Positions 27,442-36,853 of a stretch of 64,000 nucleotides of DNA are shown one piece after another. How positions within the stretch are numbered: position 1 is the stretch's first letter; each line of letters begins with the position of its first letter. The notes under the pieces are model-generated. The model was given only the letters and a program-made list of their open reading frames with translations. It ran no database searches and had not been told where the DNA came from. The position numbers and the translations under genes were made by a program. Source of the stretch: Lachnospiraceae bacterium (lineage in GTDB: Bacteria > Bacillota_A > Clostridia > Lachnospirales > Lachnospiraceae); assembly GCA_017516285.1 (NCBI GenBank), contig JAFXDD010000022.1, positions 62,001 through 126,000 of the forward strand, read 5' to 3'.

Positions 27442-28557
27442 TTAAACGTGCCGGTCGCTGTCATTCATGACCAGCATGATTTCGCCTTCTCCTACTAAGG
27501 TAGAATTGGCTCTGATAGTGTCTCTGCTCTCTACGATGCAGTTCTCAATATGGGTATTGTCACCAATATATACATCATTCAGAATAATAGAATTCTTAAT
27601 GGTCACGTTATTGCCTACATACACCTTCTTGAATATAATGGAATCTTCAACCTTGCCATTTATGATACAGCCGCTTGCAATCAGACTGTTCTTTACCTGG
27701 CTGCCCACGTTGTACTTGGCCGGTGCCAAATCATCCACCTTGCTATAAATATCCGGATAGGTCTTGAAGAAGTAGTCTCTGACGTCCTTCTTTAAGAAGT
27801 CCATATTGGTCTTAAAGTAATCCTCAACACTGGCAATATTTGCCCAGTAATCCTTGATTTCATAGCCATGAATATTTCTGATATCCTTGTAACGAATAAG
27901 CACATCACGTACGAAGTCATATCTGCCTTCCTCTGCACACTGCTCCAAAATCTCAATCAACTGTCTTCTGCGCATAATGTAGATACCACAGGAAATGTTG
28001 CGGCTTTTTACTGCCAACGGCTTCTCCTCAAACTCACGGATACGGCCGGTCTCGTCCATACTGATAACACCATAACGGTCAATCTGAACATTCTCAGGCA
28101 TATGCTTGTACGCGATAGTCACATCTGCCTTGCTCTTAATATGCTCCTCCAGCATGTCGTTGTAGTCCATCTTATATACGCAGTCACCGGATGCAATAAT
28201 GACATACGGTTCATGACATTCCTTTAAATTCCAAAGTGCCTGATACATAGCATCTGCTGTGCCGCGGTACCAGCTGGAATTCTCCTCGGTAATAACCGGC
28301 GTAAGTACGGAAAGTCCGCCCTGCTTACGTCCGAAATCCCACCACTTGGAAGAACTTAAGTGTCTGTTTAAGCTTCTGGCATTGTACTGTGTCAGTACTA
28401 ATACGTTCTGCACACCGGAATTGGACATATTGCTCAAAGCAAAATCAATGGCTCTGTAGCTGCCTGCAACCGGCATGGCACTGATGGCTCTGTTTTTTGC
28501 TAAAACTTTCATTCGGAAGCTATTGCCACCTGCTAAAATAATACCTATTGCTCTCAT
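27442..28557 (-). CDS. glgD: Glucose-1-phosphate adenylyltransferase subunit GlgD
   Basis: 371 residues. A nucleotidyltransferase domain (residues about 1-250) is followed by a left-handed beta-helix with hexapeptide repeats ([10 protein letters not shown] and similar). The N-terminal loop is [10 protein letters not shown] rather than the GGxGxRL of GlgC, the usual change in the non-catalytic, modulatory GlgD of Firmicutes. GlgC and GlgD form a heterotetramer that makes ADP-glucose for glycogen. The start overlaps the glgC stop by four bases, so the pair is translationally coupled. Confidence 0.94.
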   Translation of the reverse strand: MRAIGIILAGGNSFRMKVLAKNRAISAMPVAGSYRAIDFALSNMSNSGVQNVLVLTQYNARSLNRHLSSSKWWDFGRKQGGLSVLTPVITEENSSWYRGTADAMYQALWNLKECHEPYVIIASGDCVYKMDYNDMLEEHIKSKADVTIAYKHMPENVQIDRYGVISMDETGRIREFEEKPLAVKSRNISCGIYIMRRRQLIEILEQCAEEGRYDFVRDVLIRYKDIRNIHGYEIKDYWANIASVEDYFKTNMDFLKKDVRDYFFKTYPDIYSKVDDLAPAKYNVGSQVKNSLIASGCIINGKVEDSIIFKKVYVGNNVTIKNSIILNDVYIGDNTHIENCIVESRDTIRANSTLVGEGEIMLVMNDSDRHV

Positions 28558-29828
28558 GCTTTGTCACCTGCCTTAATAAAAGATTTACCACTTGCCAGAC
28601 AATTATCCGGGTAATCCTCTGCAGTTGTGATACCGGAAACAACTGTATTTTTGCCTATTTTGACATTGCTTGGAATAACCGTCTTTTCACCGATACATAC
28701 CAGCCCCTGATTATAAATATGCGGATGTGTCTCGTTATCAACCTCCTCGAAAGCCCCCAAAACAACATTGTCTCCGATAACAACTTCTTCTGCAACAATC
28801 GCCTTGTTAAGCTCACAATTAGCACCGATGACAGAGTGATTCATAATAATAGAATCCCTGACAACTGCTCCCTCTTCAATAGTAACACCGCAGCCGATAA
28901 CAGAATTGTACACCTTGCCATAAATAGAAGTACCTTCACCAATAATACTCTTCTGAATTTCACTGTTGTTCGATATGTACTGCGGAGGCAGCACCTCAGA
29001 CGTGGTGTATACCTTCCAGTATTCTTCGTAAAGATTAAACTCCGGAACAAGATCAATAAGCTCCATGTTAGCCTCCCAATAGGAGCTTAAGGTACCAACA
29101 TCCTTCCAGTAGCCTCTGAATTCGTACGCATACATAGGTGCTCCCTGTGCATGTACATACGGAATTACATGCATACCGAAGTCTAAGTTTGGAACATCCT
29201 TATTTACAAGCAAAGCTTCCTTTAAGGTCTTCCAATTGAAAATATAAATACCCATAGAAGCTAAATTGCTTCGCGGATTCTTTGGTTTTTCTTCGAAGTC
29301 ATTAATCCTTTTATCTGCATCGGCAATCATAATTCCAAAACGGCTGGCTTCTTCCCATGGCACAGGCATAACTGCAATCGTACATTCGGCGCCACTTTCT
29401 TTATGAAAGTCCAACATAACCTCATAGTCCATCTTGTAGATGTGGTCACCGCTCAGAATCAGTACGTACTCCGGATTAAAACTTTCCATATATTCCATAT
29501 TCTGAAGAATAGCATTCGCCGTACCTGTATACCATTCGCTATCCTTGCTTTTCTCGTATGGCGGTAAGATGCTTACACCACCGATATTACGATCCAAATC
29601 CCAAGGAATACCGATACCAATATGACTATTCAGCTTCAGCGGCTGATACTGTGTCAATACACCGACAGTATCAATACCGGAATTAATACAGTTACTCAAT
29701 GGAAAATCGATAATACGATACTTTCCACCAAAAGAAACTGCAGGCTTTGCTACTTTTGTGGTCAGAACACCAAGGCGGCTGCCTTGTCCTCCGGCTAACA
29801 ACATAGCAATCATTTCTTTTTTAATCAT
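28554..29828 (-). CDS. glgC: Glucose-1-phosphate adenylyltransferase, catalytic subunit
   Basis: 424 residues, ATG 29828, RBS GAGGTGAGG. The N-terminal nucleotide-binding loop [11 protein letters not shown] is intact, as is the [15 protein letters not shown] segment. The substrate region includes [10 protein letters not shown] and FEEKPKNP. The C-terminal third is a beta-helix of hexapeptide repeats. It makes ADP-glucose from glucose-1-phosphate and ATP. First gene of glgC-glgD-spoVG; glgA, glgB and glgP are not in this window. Confidence 0.96.
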   Translation of the reverse strand: MIKKEMIAMLLAGGQGSRLGVLTTKVAKPAVSFGGKYRIIDFPLSNCINSGIDTVGVLTQYQPLKLNSHIGIGIPWDLDRNIGGVSILPPYEKSKDSEWYTGTANAILQNMEYMESFNPEYVLILSGDHIYKMDYEVMLDFHKESGAECTIAVMPVPWEEASRFGIMIADADKRINDFEEKPKNPRSNLASMGIYIFNWKTLKEALLVNKDVPNLDFGMHVIPYVHAQGAPMYAYEFRGYWKDVGTLSSYWEANMELIDLVPEFNLYEEYWKVYTTSEVLPPQYISNNSEIQKSIIGEGTSIYGKVYNSVIGCGVTIEEGAVVRDSIIMNHSVIGANCELNKAIVAEEVVIGDNVVLGAFEEVDNETHPHIYNQGLVCIGEKTVIPSNVKIGKNTVVSGITTAEDYPDNCLASGKSFIKAGDKA

Positions 29829-30230
29829 GTCGTCCTCACCTCAACCAGTCTTTAAAGTTTTAAATAAATAAGTGCGCAACATATCTTTCCCAAAAAAGAG
29901 CATGGCAAACACGCACAATATTTATTTATGTAGTAAAAGTATAACACACAAATTTTAAAATGTGAATAGAATTTACAAACAAAATATTACTTTTATTTAA
30001 CTTTTTTGTGTCTATTGTATTATTTCTACATTTCAGAATGTCGATTTTTGTTGATTTTTACTCTTGTAAAGTTTTTTTTGCGGATTATTTTCGTTAAGCT
30101 TTGCCTGAAATATAAAATTTTTTTAATAATAGATAAATTTTCAGTACTTCCAAAACTTGTTTTTTCCGTATAATAGATATATAATTAAAGTAATGAATGT
30201 ACTTAATATTTGTGATGAGGAATTTATTTT
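29829..30230. other. AT-rich divergent intergenic region glgC/murC
   Basis: 402 bases without a plausible gene on either strand. It holds the upstream region of glgC on the left and the murC promoter on the right (30157-30185). T-rich and A-rich runs dominate from 29940 to 30150. No hairpin, riboswitch-like structure or repeat was recognised. Confidence 0.7.
30157..30185 (+). promoter_or_regulatory. murC promoter
   Basis: TTGTTT, 17-base spacer, perfect TATAAT, 45 bases before ATG 30231. An overlapping TATAAT nine bases upstream lacks a -35 at the right distance. Confidence 0.7.
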
Positions 30231-31610
30231 ATGTATCAGATTGATTTTCATACACCTATTCATATTTTCTTCTGTGGTATCGGCGGCATCAGCATGTCCG
30301 GGCTTGCAGAAATATTATTAGACAGAGGCTTTCAGGTATCCGGCTCTGACATGAAGGAATCCGAGCTTACGGAGGCACTTTCTGCCAAAGGTGCTACCGT
30401 TTATATCGGACAGCGTGCCTCTAATATCACTGCCGACATAGACTGCATGGTTTACACCAGTGCCATTCATCCGGATAACCCCGAATATCAACGGGCTTTA
30501 GAATTAGGTCTTGCAAGCATGACCCGCGCGGAGCTTTTAGGTCAGTTAATGACAAACTACAGCTGCCCTGTTGCTGTCAGCGGTACCCACGGCAAGACTA
30601 CCACCACCTCCATGATTGCCGATATATTAATGGCTGCTGATACAGACCCTACTATTTCCGTAGGCGGCATTTTAGAAACCATAGGGGGTAATATTCGCGT
30701 TGGTTCCTCTGACTATTTTGTCACAGAGGCATGCGAATATACCAACAGCTACCACAGCTTTTTTCCTAAGATTTCTCTTATTTTAAATATAGAAGAAGAC
30801 CACATGGACTTTTTCCGCGATTTACAGGAAATCCGTGACTCCTTTCATACCTTTGCAAGGCTTTTGCCGGAGGATGGTTTGCTGATTATAAATGGAGACA
30901 TTGCACACCACGAGGAGCTGACCTCAGATTTGCCGTGTAAGGTGCTCACTTATGGTTCCTACGCTTCCTGTGACTATTATCCTACTGACATCTGCCACAA
31001 CAAGCTGGGACACACTACTGCACTGGTTCATACCTCTAAGGGGGACACTTTCCCTATAGAGCTCCAGGTTCCTGGCAATCACAATTTATACAATGCCCTG
31101 GCTGCCCTGACACTGTCTGATTATCTGGGCATCGACAGGGGGATTGCTTTAGCGGCTTTAAAGACATTTACCGGCAGCAAACGCCGCTTTGAATTTAAAG
31201 GAAGCCTGGGCAGCATTGCAGTCATTGACGACTATGCCCATCATCCTACAGAGATTAGGGCCTCACTGACTGCTGCCAGGGATTACGACTGCCACCAATT
31301 ATGGTGCGTATTTCAACCTCACACCTTTACACGTACCAAGGCATTTATGGAGGAATTTGCACAGGCACTTTCCCTTGCGGATCATGTAGTACTGGCGGAA
31401 ATTTACCCGGCCCGCGAAACAGACAACTTAGGCATAAGCTCCAGGGATTTACAGGCCAAAATTCAGGCATTGGGCACGGATTGCCACTATTTCGGTACTT
31501 TCGATGCCATTGAAAATTTTTTATTAGAAAATCTTATCCACAATGATATGGTGATAACTATGGGAGCCGGAGATATCGTAAAAGTGGGCGAAAAGCTTTT
31601 GGGTATATAG
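30231..31610 (+). CDS. murC: UDP-N-acetylmuramate--L-alanine ligase
   Basis: 459 residues, ATG 30231 with TGAGGA upstream. The N-terminal Rossmann motif FFCGIGGISMSGLAEIL and the ATP-binding SGTHGKTTTT loop (near residue 115) are typical of Mur ligases. VIDDYAHHPTE near 345 is characteristic of MurC. The enzyme adds L-alanine to UDP-MurNAc in the cytoplasm, the first step of the peptide stem. Single gene; other mur genes are not nearby. Confidence 0.96.
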   Translation: MYQIDFHTPIHIFFCGIGGISMSGLAEILLDRGFQVSGSDMKESELTEALSAKGATVYIGQRASNITADIDCMVYTSAIHPDNPEYQRALELGLASMTRAELLGQLMTNYSCPVAVSGTHGKTTTTSMIADILMAADTDPTISVGGILETIGGNIRVGSSDYFVTEACEYTNSYHSFFPKISLILNIEEDHMDFFRDLQEIRDSFHTFARLLPEDGLLIINGDIAHHEELTSDLPCKVLTYGSYASCDYYPTDICHNKLGHTTALVHTSKGDTFPIELQVPGNHNLYNALAALTLSDYLGIDRGIALAALKTFTGSKRRFEFKGSLGSIAVIDDYAHHPTEIRASLTAARDYDCHQLWCVFQPHTFTRTKAFMEEFAQALSLADHVVLAEIYPARETDNLGISSRDLQAKIQALGTDCHYFGTFDAIENFLLENLIHNDMVITMGAGDIVKVGEKLLGI

Positions 31611-31611
31611 C

Positions 31612-31664
31612 TTATCCACTTTTCCACATTAGCGTTTTTCGTCAAATCCACATACTTATCCACC
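31612..31664. promoter_or_regulatory. DnaA-box-like cluster before the dnaD/dnaC-like genes
   Basis: In the 53 bases after murC lie TTATCCACT (31612), TTTTCCACA (31620), AAATCCACA (31644) and TTATCCACC (31656). Each differs from TTATCCACA by one or two bases, and all face the same way. They stand 22 bases upstream of the promoter candidate for a helicase-loading operon, suggesting control by DnaA. This is inference from spacing and consensus. Confidence 0.5.
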
Positions 31665-31685
31665 GAAAGCCCCGAAAATAGGCTA

Positions 31686-31714
31686 TTTTCAAGTTGAAAT
31701 TTTTGTGTTATAGT
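31686..31714 (+). promoter_or_regulatory. Candidate promoter of the dnaD/dnaC-like operon
   Basis: TTTTCA, 17-base spacer, TATAGT, 33 bases before ATG 31748. The -35 is weak and the -10 good. Confidence 0.5.
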
Positions 31715-31747
31715 AGCTTTTGAACCCTATAAATGAGGTGGATTTTT

Positions 31748-32743
31748 ATGAAAACGATAGATTTGCAGTTGGTTACCAGACCTGATGTAACCATTATTCC
31801 CAATTCCATTATTGACAAGGATATGCTGGATGCAAACGAACTCCAGCTGAAGGTTTATTTATACATATTACGTAATTCAGGTACCGGTAATCCAATGCAG
31901 ATATCTTCCATGGCAGATTACTTTAACGAAACAGAAAAGGACATACGCAGAGCCATTGCTTTTTGGGAAAGGCGGGGCGTATTTAACTGCGCTTCCTGCA
32001 CTGCCGAGGCACCTTTGACCTCTAACGCAGTACCGACCCCGCATGTACCTTTGGTTTCTGCTTTATCTGTCACTCACATGAGCAAGGATGATTTTAAGTC
32101 TGTCACTGACACACAAGACTTCAAGGAGTTGTCCTTTGTAGCAGAGACCTACATGGGCAAGCCGCTCAAAAAGTCTGACTTAGATGTGTTGATTTTTATT
32201 AAAGAAACCTTGAATTTTTCTAACGATTTGATAGAATTCTTATTAGAGTACTGTGCAGAACGTGGCAAGAAAAGCTTTAAATACATGCAGACTGTAGCCC
32301 TTCGCTGGTCAGAGGAGGGTATTACCACTCCCGAAGAGGCCCGTCTTAACAGTACCAAATACAACCAGCGTATATACGCTGTGATGAATGCACTGGGCAA
32401 GAAAGCCGAGCCTACAAACACTGAATTAAATTATATTAATCGCTGGTACCAACAGTTTGGCTTTGAAGCGGATATGATACTGGAGGCATGCAGGCGTACT
32501 GTGCTTGCTACGGACAAGAATCGTTTTTCCTATGCAGATTCTATTTTAAGCTCCTGGTATAATTCCGGCGTGCATCACACGGCCGACATCAGCCGTGCCG
32601 ATGCCTCTTATCAGTCACAGAAAAAGCAGACTGCTGCGGTCACCCGTAAGGTGCCCGGTTATGTCGCCGCCAATCCGTTTTTACAATTCAAGCAGTCTGA
32701 TACGGATTATGATGCATTAGAAAAGGAGCTCTTACAAAATTAA
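31748..32743 (+). CDS. DnaD-domain replication protein
   Basis: Start set at ATG 31748, six bases after GAGGTGG. 331 residues. The N-terminal part (residues about 15-80) looks like the winged-helix of DnaD-type proteins (LQLKVYLYILRNSG, EKDIRRAIAFWERRGVF). The middle and C-terminal parts carry DnaB2-like helical modules (FKYMQTVALRWSEEGI; LNYINRWYQQFGFEADMILEACRR). Such proteins recruit the helicase loader at origins and restart sites. The following gene is a DnaC/DnaI-like ATPase, which fits. DnaA-box-like sites precede the operon. Confidence 0.85.
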   Translation: MKTIDLQLVTRPDVTIIPNSIIDKDMLDANELQLKVYLYILRNSGTGNPMQISSMADYFNETEKDIRRAIAFWERRGVFNCASCTAEAPLTSNAVPTPHVPLVSALSVTHMSKDDFKSVTDTQDFKELSFVAETYMGKPLKKSDLDVLIFIKETLNFSNDLIEFLLEYCAERGKKSFKYMQTVALRWSEEGITTPEEARLNSTKYNQRIYAVMNALGKKAEPTNTELNYINRWYQQFGFEADMILEACRRTVLATDKNRFSYADSILSSWYNSGVHHTADISRADASYQSQKKQTAAVTRKVPGYVAANPFLQFKQSDTDYDALEKELLQN

Positions 32744-32772
32744 CATAAATTTTTCAGAAAGGAGTATGTCTC

Positions 32773-33726
32773 GTGTCACTGGGAAATACTAAAATGCAGG
32801 CCATTTTAAAGGAATACGATCAAATACGCGAGAAGAACCGCGACATTCTGCTCAAGCGCAGAGCCGAGGTCGAGGTCAAAGCGCCTCTATACTTTGATTA
32901 TCACAGGCAGATTATTTCCTTGTGCATGCAGCATACCAATGCGTCTTTGTATCCGGAGGCTGCTTCAAGCACCACTTCTGCTGATTATAAGGATACCCTG
33001 AGTGCGCTACGTGCTGCCAAAGCCCGGGCTCTCAAAGATGCCGGCTTTCCTGCCGATTATCTGGAGCCTGTTTACAATTGTCCTGTCTGCAAGGACACCG
33101 GCTTTTTAGCCACTGCACAATGCGACTGTCTAAAGCAGCGCATCATACGCGCTCTCTATGCCCAATCCGGCATTGAGCATTTACTGGAAAACAATAATTT
33201 CAACACCTTATCCTACGAATATTATACCGGTGCTGATCTGGAATCCTTTCAAGAGGCCGTGCGGACCTGCAAGGATATGATAGCCCATTTTTCCACCAAG
33301 AAGGACAATCTACTCCTTTCCGGTACAGTCGGTTGTGGCAAATCATTTTTGTCCGGCTGCGTGGCCAAAGAGCTGATGGATCGTGGCGAAAGCGTGGTTT
33401 ATTTCAGTGCAACGCAATTTTTTGACATTCTTTACCAAAATACTCTTTACAACGAGCTCGAAGACTTGTACAATTATGATTTGGTAATCATTGATGATTT
33501 AGGCTCAGAGGTAACCAACAGCGTGGTTACTGCCAAGTTATTTTCTTTCTTAAATGAGCGCATACTAAGAGAGAAGGCTACCATTATTTCTACAAATTTA
33601 AGTCTTGCAGAAATAAAAGAGCGCTATTCTGAACGAATTGTGTCCAGAATAATCCAAAATTTTAAACTGTGCAAATTGTCCGGACCGGACATTAGAATAC
33701 TAAAACGATTGTCAACAAGAAAGTGA
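32773..33726 (+). CDS. DnaC/DnaI-like helicase-loader ATPase
   Basis: 317 residues from GTG 32773 with AAAGGAG upstream; the nearby ATG at 32766 is out of frame. A Cys-rich, likely zinc-binding region CPVCKDTGF with CDC follows near residue 98. The AAA+ ATPase then has Walker A SGTVGCGKSF (about residue 183), Walker B LVIIDDLGSE, and a sensor STNLS. It loads the replicative helicase, with the DnaD-like protein as partner. prs follows directly, its start 12 bases beyond this stop. Confidence 0.88.
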   Translation: MSLGNTKMQAILKEYDQIREKNRDILLKRRAEVEVKAPLYFDYHRQIISLCMQHTNASLYPEAASSTTSADYKDTLSALRAAKARALKDAGFPADYLEPVYNCPVCKDTGFLATAQCDCLKQRIIRALYAQSGIEHLLENNNFNTLSYEYYTGADLESFQEAVRTCKDMIAHFSTKKDNLLLSGTVGCGKSFLSGCVAKELMDRGESVVYFSATQFFDILYQNTLYNELEDLYNYDLVIIDDLGSEVTNSVVTAKLFSFLNERILREKATIISTNLSLAEIKERYSERIVSRIIQNFKLCKLSGPDIRILKRLSTRK

Positions 33727-33737
33727 GGATTTATCCC

Positions 33738-34922
33738 GTGTCTACTCAAGAAAAACGAAACTTAAACACCATTCCGGTAGGTTCCTTAGGTATGATTCCT
33801 TTGGACAGCTGCAAGCCTCTTGGCGAAAAAATCGACAAGTACCTTGTTAAATGGCGTACTGAGCGAGAAAATGAACACAAAGACAGTTTAGCCTTTTCCG
33901 GCTATCAGAGAGGCTCCTATATTTTAAAGGCTAAAACACCACGTTTTGGCTCCGGCGAAGGTAAGGGCGTTATTTTAGAATCTGTCAGAGGTTATGACTT
34001 ATATATTATGTCTGATGTTACCAACCACAGTCTGACCTACTCTTTATTCGGCAAGCAGAACCGCATGTCTCCTGATGACCACTATCAGGACTTAAAGAGA
34101 ATTATTGCAGCTGTTGGCGGTAAAGCCAGACGTATCACTGTGATTTTACCATTTTTATATGAAAGCCGTCAGCACAAGCGCTCTGCAAGAGAGTCTTTAG
34201 ACTGTGCTATCGCACTTCAGGAATTAGTAAAGATGGGCGTAGACCATATTATTACTTTTGACGCACACGACCCTCGTGTACAGAATGCTATTCCTTTAAA
34301 TGGTTTTGAAACTGTGCAGCCTAATTACCAGTTTATTAAGGCGCTGCTCAAAAATGTGCCTGATTTACAGCTCGATTCCAAGCATATGATGGTTATTTCC
34401 CCTGACGAAGGCGGTATGAAACGTGCCATCTACATTGCCAACGTATTAGGTTTGGATATGGGTATGTTCTACAAGAGACGTGACTATACACAGATTATCG
34501 ACGGACGTAACCCTATCGTTGCTCACGAATTCCTCGGCACCAGCGTAGAAGGAAAGGATATGATTATCATCGACGATATGATTTCCTCCGGCGACTCCAT
34601 GTTAGAGGTAGCAGCTGCATTAAAGGAACGTAAAGCAAACCGTATCTTTGTATTCTCCACCTTTGGTTTATTTACCAACGGTTTAGAACGTTTTGACAAG
34701 GCTTACGAAGAAGGTGTCATCAACAAAGTATTTACTACCAACCTGATTTATCAGGCGCCTGAATTATTAAGCAGACCATGGTATGTAAGTACCGACATGA
34801 GTAAGTACATTGCTTACTTAATTGACACTTTGAACCACGATGCTTCTATCAGCGATTTATTAAATCCTTTAGAACGCATTCACAAAATTGTGGCGAGATA
34901 TAATAACGGAGAGCTGCGTTAA
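33738..34922 (+). CDS. prs: Ribose-phosphate pyrophosphokinase (PRPP synthetase)
   Basis: Start set at GTG 33738, eight bases after GAGGA, giving VSTQEKRNLNTIPVGSLG; an earlier in-frame GTG at 33723 lacks an RBS. 394 residues, longer than the roughly 315 of the standard enzyme but typical of the second Prs type in Clostridia. The ribose-5-phosphate/PRPP loop is MIIIDDMISSGDSM near residue 285, and the FDAHDP metal-binding segment lies near residue 180. It makes PRPP for nucleotide, histidine and tryptophan synthesis. Transcribed with the helicase-loader genes; the terminator stem includes its stop codon. Confidence 0.93.
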   Translation: MSTQEKRNLNTIPVGSLGMIPLDSCKPLGEKIDKYLVKWRTERENEHKDSLAFSGYQRGSYILKAKTPRFGSGEGKGVILESVRGYDLYIMSDVTNHSLTYSLFGKQNRMSPDDHYQDLKRIIAAVGGKARRITVILPFLYESRQHKRSARESLDCAIALQELVKMGVDHIITFDAHDPRVQNAIPLNGFETVQPNYQFIKALLKNVPDLQLDSKHMMVISPDEGGMKRAIYIANVLGLDMGMFYKRRDYTQIIDGRNPIVAHEFLGTSVEGKDMIIIDDMISSGDSMLEVAAALKERKANRIFVFSTFGLFTNGLERFDKAYEEGVINKVFTTNLIYQAPELLSRPWYVSTDMSKYIAYLIDTLNHDASISDLLNPLERIHKIVARYNNGELR

Positions 34923-34935
34923 CGCAGCTCTTTTT
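34911..34935 (+). terminator. prs terminator overlapping the stop codon
   Basis: A perfect 20-base palindrome (GAGCTGCG, TTAA, CGCAGCTC) followed by five Ts. The prs stop TAA is in the loop. The next gene's RBS follows one base later, so leak-through or a separate promoter must serve it. Confidence 0.85.
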
Positions 34936-34945
34936 GAGGTTACAT

Positions 34946-35662
34946 ATGATTGGATTAGGTACTATTATCAATACTGCTGCCGTTATACTGGCAGGCATAC
35001 TGGGCTTATTTTTAAAGAATGGTATTAAGCCCCGTTTTCAAAAAATTCTTATGCAGGCTAATGGACTAGCAGTTATTTTTATCGGTGTCAGCGGTGTTTT
35101 AAAATATATGCTGGTTATCGAAGACAATATGCTTTCCACCAGAGGGACTATGCTGTTAATTTTCTCTCTGGTAATTGGTGCCCTCGTGGGTGAATGGATT
35201 GACATTGAAGCCAGAATGGATACCCTCGGTGAAAAATTAAAAGCAGCTGTCAAAATGCAAAACGACAGTCGCTTCGTAGATGGCTTTGTCACTACCTCCC
35301 TCATTATCTGTGTGGGTGCCATGGCTATTGTAGGCTCCATGCAGGATGGTCTCACAGGTGATAGCTCCATGTTAATCGCCAAGTCCTTGCTGGACTTTGT
35401 TATTGTGGTCATTCTCACTGCAACCTACGGCATCGGCTCCGCTTTCTCTGCGCTTCCTATCTTTGTATATCAGGGCAGCATTACCCTGATTACCGCCCTC
35501 TTCGGCTCCATTATTAACGATGCCTTAATTGCGGACCTTTCCTTCGTAGGAAGTGCTTTGATTTTTTGCGTTGGGGTAAACCTTGTCCGCGAAAAGACCT
35601 TCCGCGTGGCTAATATGCTGCCGGCGCTGCTGGTACCGGTAATTGCGGGGATGTTTTCCTAA
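34946..35662 (+). CDS. DUF554 family membrane protein
   Basis: Start set at ATG 34946, five bases after GAGGT. 238 residues with about seven hydrophobic segments. GLGTIINTAAVILAGILGL at the N-terminus and GDSSMLIAKSLLDF in the middle are typical of DUF554 proteins (YdfK-like). The biochemical role of this family is not established; transport has been suggested. The stop codon is the first three bases of the fold-back element described at 35660-35994. Confidence 0.85.
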   Translation: MIGLGTIINTAAVILAGILGLFLKNGIKPRFQKILMQANGLAVIFIGVSGVLKYMLVIEDNMLSTRGTMLLIFSLVIGALVGEWIDIEARMDTLGEKLKAAVKMQNDSRFVDGFVTTSLIICVGAMAIVGSMQDGLTGDSSMLIAKSLLDFVIVVILTATYGIGSAFSALPIFVYQGSITLITALFGSIINDALIADLSFVGSALIFCVGVNLVREKTFRVANMLPALLVPVIAGMFS

Positions 35663-35994
35663 ATTCCGGTTTGACAGGCTGCGGCCCCTCTTAATGCTTC
35701 AATAAAGGAAGGTATCACACGCTCGTTTTTGGGGACGCTCTCGCTCAGTGAAAGGCTGCAGCGGTACTAACCTCGACTTCGGCACCTATGCCTCGTCTCG
35801 CTAAGGACCGGCGCCTTTCAATGCCCGGTCCTTAGCGAGACGAGGCAGGTATGCCGAAGTTGAGTTTAGTACCGCTGCGTATTTCTAGAGCGAAAGCGTG
35901 TCTTAAAAGGCATTTTTATAACACTCTGCCCCTATACAAGGACTAAAACGGCAGCCTACATAAATTTAGAAACAGAAAGCCAAACCGGAATTTA
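35660..35994. repeat. Fold-back element with 14-bp terminal inverted repeats
   Basis: The region between two convergent genes is one long imperfect palindrome. Its ends are perfect 14-base inverted repeats, TAAATTCCGGTTTG (35660-35673) and its complement (35981-35994). Its core has 54-base arms (35758-35811 and 35825-35878) with six mismatches and a 13-base loop. It has no gene. The termini supply the stop codons of both flanking genes. It resembles a MITE or a very long bidirectional terminator. No target-site duplication was identified. Confidence 0.75.
35910..35962 (+). pseudogene. Inverted remnant of a DUF975 gene 3' end
   Basis: About 53 bases here closely match, in opposite orientation, the end of the DUF975 gene and its downstream bases at about 36838-36890. 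The shared core reads AACACTCT, CAAGGACTAA and GGCAGCCT, with a few substitutions and one-base indels. It is a decayed copy of the codons for AFYNTLPIYKD plus trailing sequence. The two copies flank the CAP-domain gene. Confidence 0.7.
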
Positions 35995-36669
35995 ATAGGT
36001 GAACAACTGTGTCCAGTAATTTACTCCCGACGCATTCCGGTAGTAGCCCACACCGATAGATGTGTATCTGGCGTTCAGAATATTAGCGCGGTGGCCAGCG
36101 CTGTTCATCCAACCTTGCATAACCTGCTCCGGAGTTTTCTGTCCCCATGCGATGTTTTCACCGGCCCCGCGGTAGCTTACACCGGCTTCCTTCAAGGCTG
36201 TGGCAAAGCTTGTTCCGTTTGGTCTGGTGTGAGAAAACAGTGTTTGGCACTCTACAGCACGCACCTGTGCCGCCTTAGTAACGTTCATATTTAAGGTCAG
36301 AGCATTTAAGCCCGCCTTGGCACGCTCTTGGTTCACCAGTTCCACAATACGTTTTACGTAAGCATGCACAGACTGTGTAGAATTATCCGCTTCTGGCTGA
36401 CCGGTCTGGTTATTGTCTTCCACTCCCGGCTTTTGCTGATTTGGCCAACATGGAATAGTAATAATCTGCATATTGCCAAACTGACAACCCGCCAAGTAAT
36501 CCTTCAGAGAACCCAAATCCGGACAGTTTCTATTCCCAACAGTTACTACCTTGATATTGCTCTTTGCAGTGTTTGCATGTTGCGGCCCTGCTGCCAATGC
36601 CTGTATCGGAGTGGCCGCTATAATAGCGCCGGTTAATACAGTTACTGCTAAATATGCTCTTTTCTTCAT
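35992..36669 (-). CDS. Secreted CAP-domain (SCP/YkwD-like) protein
   Basis: Start set at ATG 36669 after AAGGAGGT. 225 residues. A signal peptide MKKRAYLAVTVLTGAI ends at about ALA-AG (residue 27). A linker of about 75 residues with PGVEDNNQTGQPE follows. The CAP domain (about residues 102-225) shows the elements ELVNQERAKAGL, FSHTRPNG, GENIAWG and GHRANILN. Bacterial CAP proteins are extracellular; their activity is mostly unknown. It is the leftmost gene of the exported-protein island. Confidence 0.9.
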   Translation of the reverse strand: MKKRAYLAVTVLTGAIIAATPIQALAAGPQHANTAKSNIKVVTVGNRNCPDLGSLKDYLAGCQFGNMQIITIPCWPNQQKPGVEDNNQTGQPEADNSTQSVHAYVKRIVELVNQERAKAGLNALTLNMNVTKAAQVRAVECQTLFSHTRPNGTSFATALKEAGVSYRGAGENIAWGQKTPEQVMQGWMNSAGHRANILNARYTSIGVGYYRNASGVNYWTQLFTY

Positions 36670-36729
36670 GAAAAATACCTCCTTTGTGTGAGACATCTGT
36701 AATAAATGCTTCCCAAAATCTTTTTAGTT

Positions 36730-36758
36730 ATTACAGAATTATTACAACTTTGTTACAA
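36730..36758 (-). promoter_or_regulatory. Candidate promoter of the CAP gene
   Basis: Minus strand: TTGTAA, 17-base spacer, TGTAAT, about 60 bases before ATG 36669. Confidence 0.4.
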
Positions 36759-36853
36759 GTCATATTCTAACACAAAGAAGATATAAATCATACAAGTAAA
36801 TACTGGAAATTCCGCTTTAACTCTCTGTTTACAGATTTATGAAGGCTGCCAAT

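Noticed and set aside
28548..29090. A 180-residue plus-strand frame
   Set aside because: It is the antisense of the glgC beta-helix region, and glgC is certain.
35758..35878. CRISPR or tRNA-like structure in the hairpin between DUF554 and CAP
   Set aside because: Only one inverted pair is present, with no spaced direct repeats and no cloverleaf or CCA-type features.
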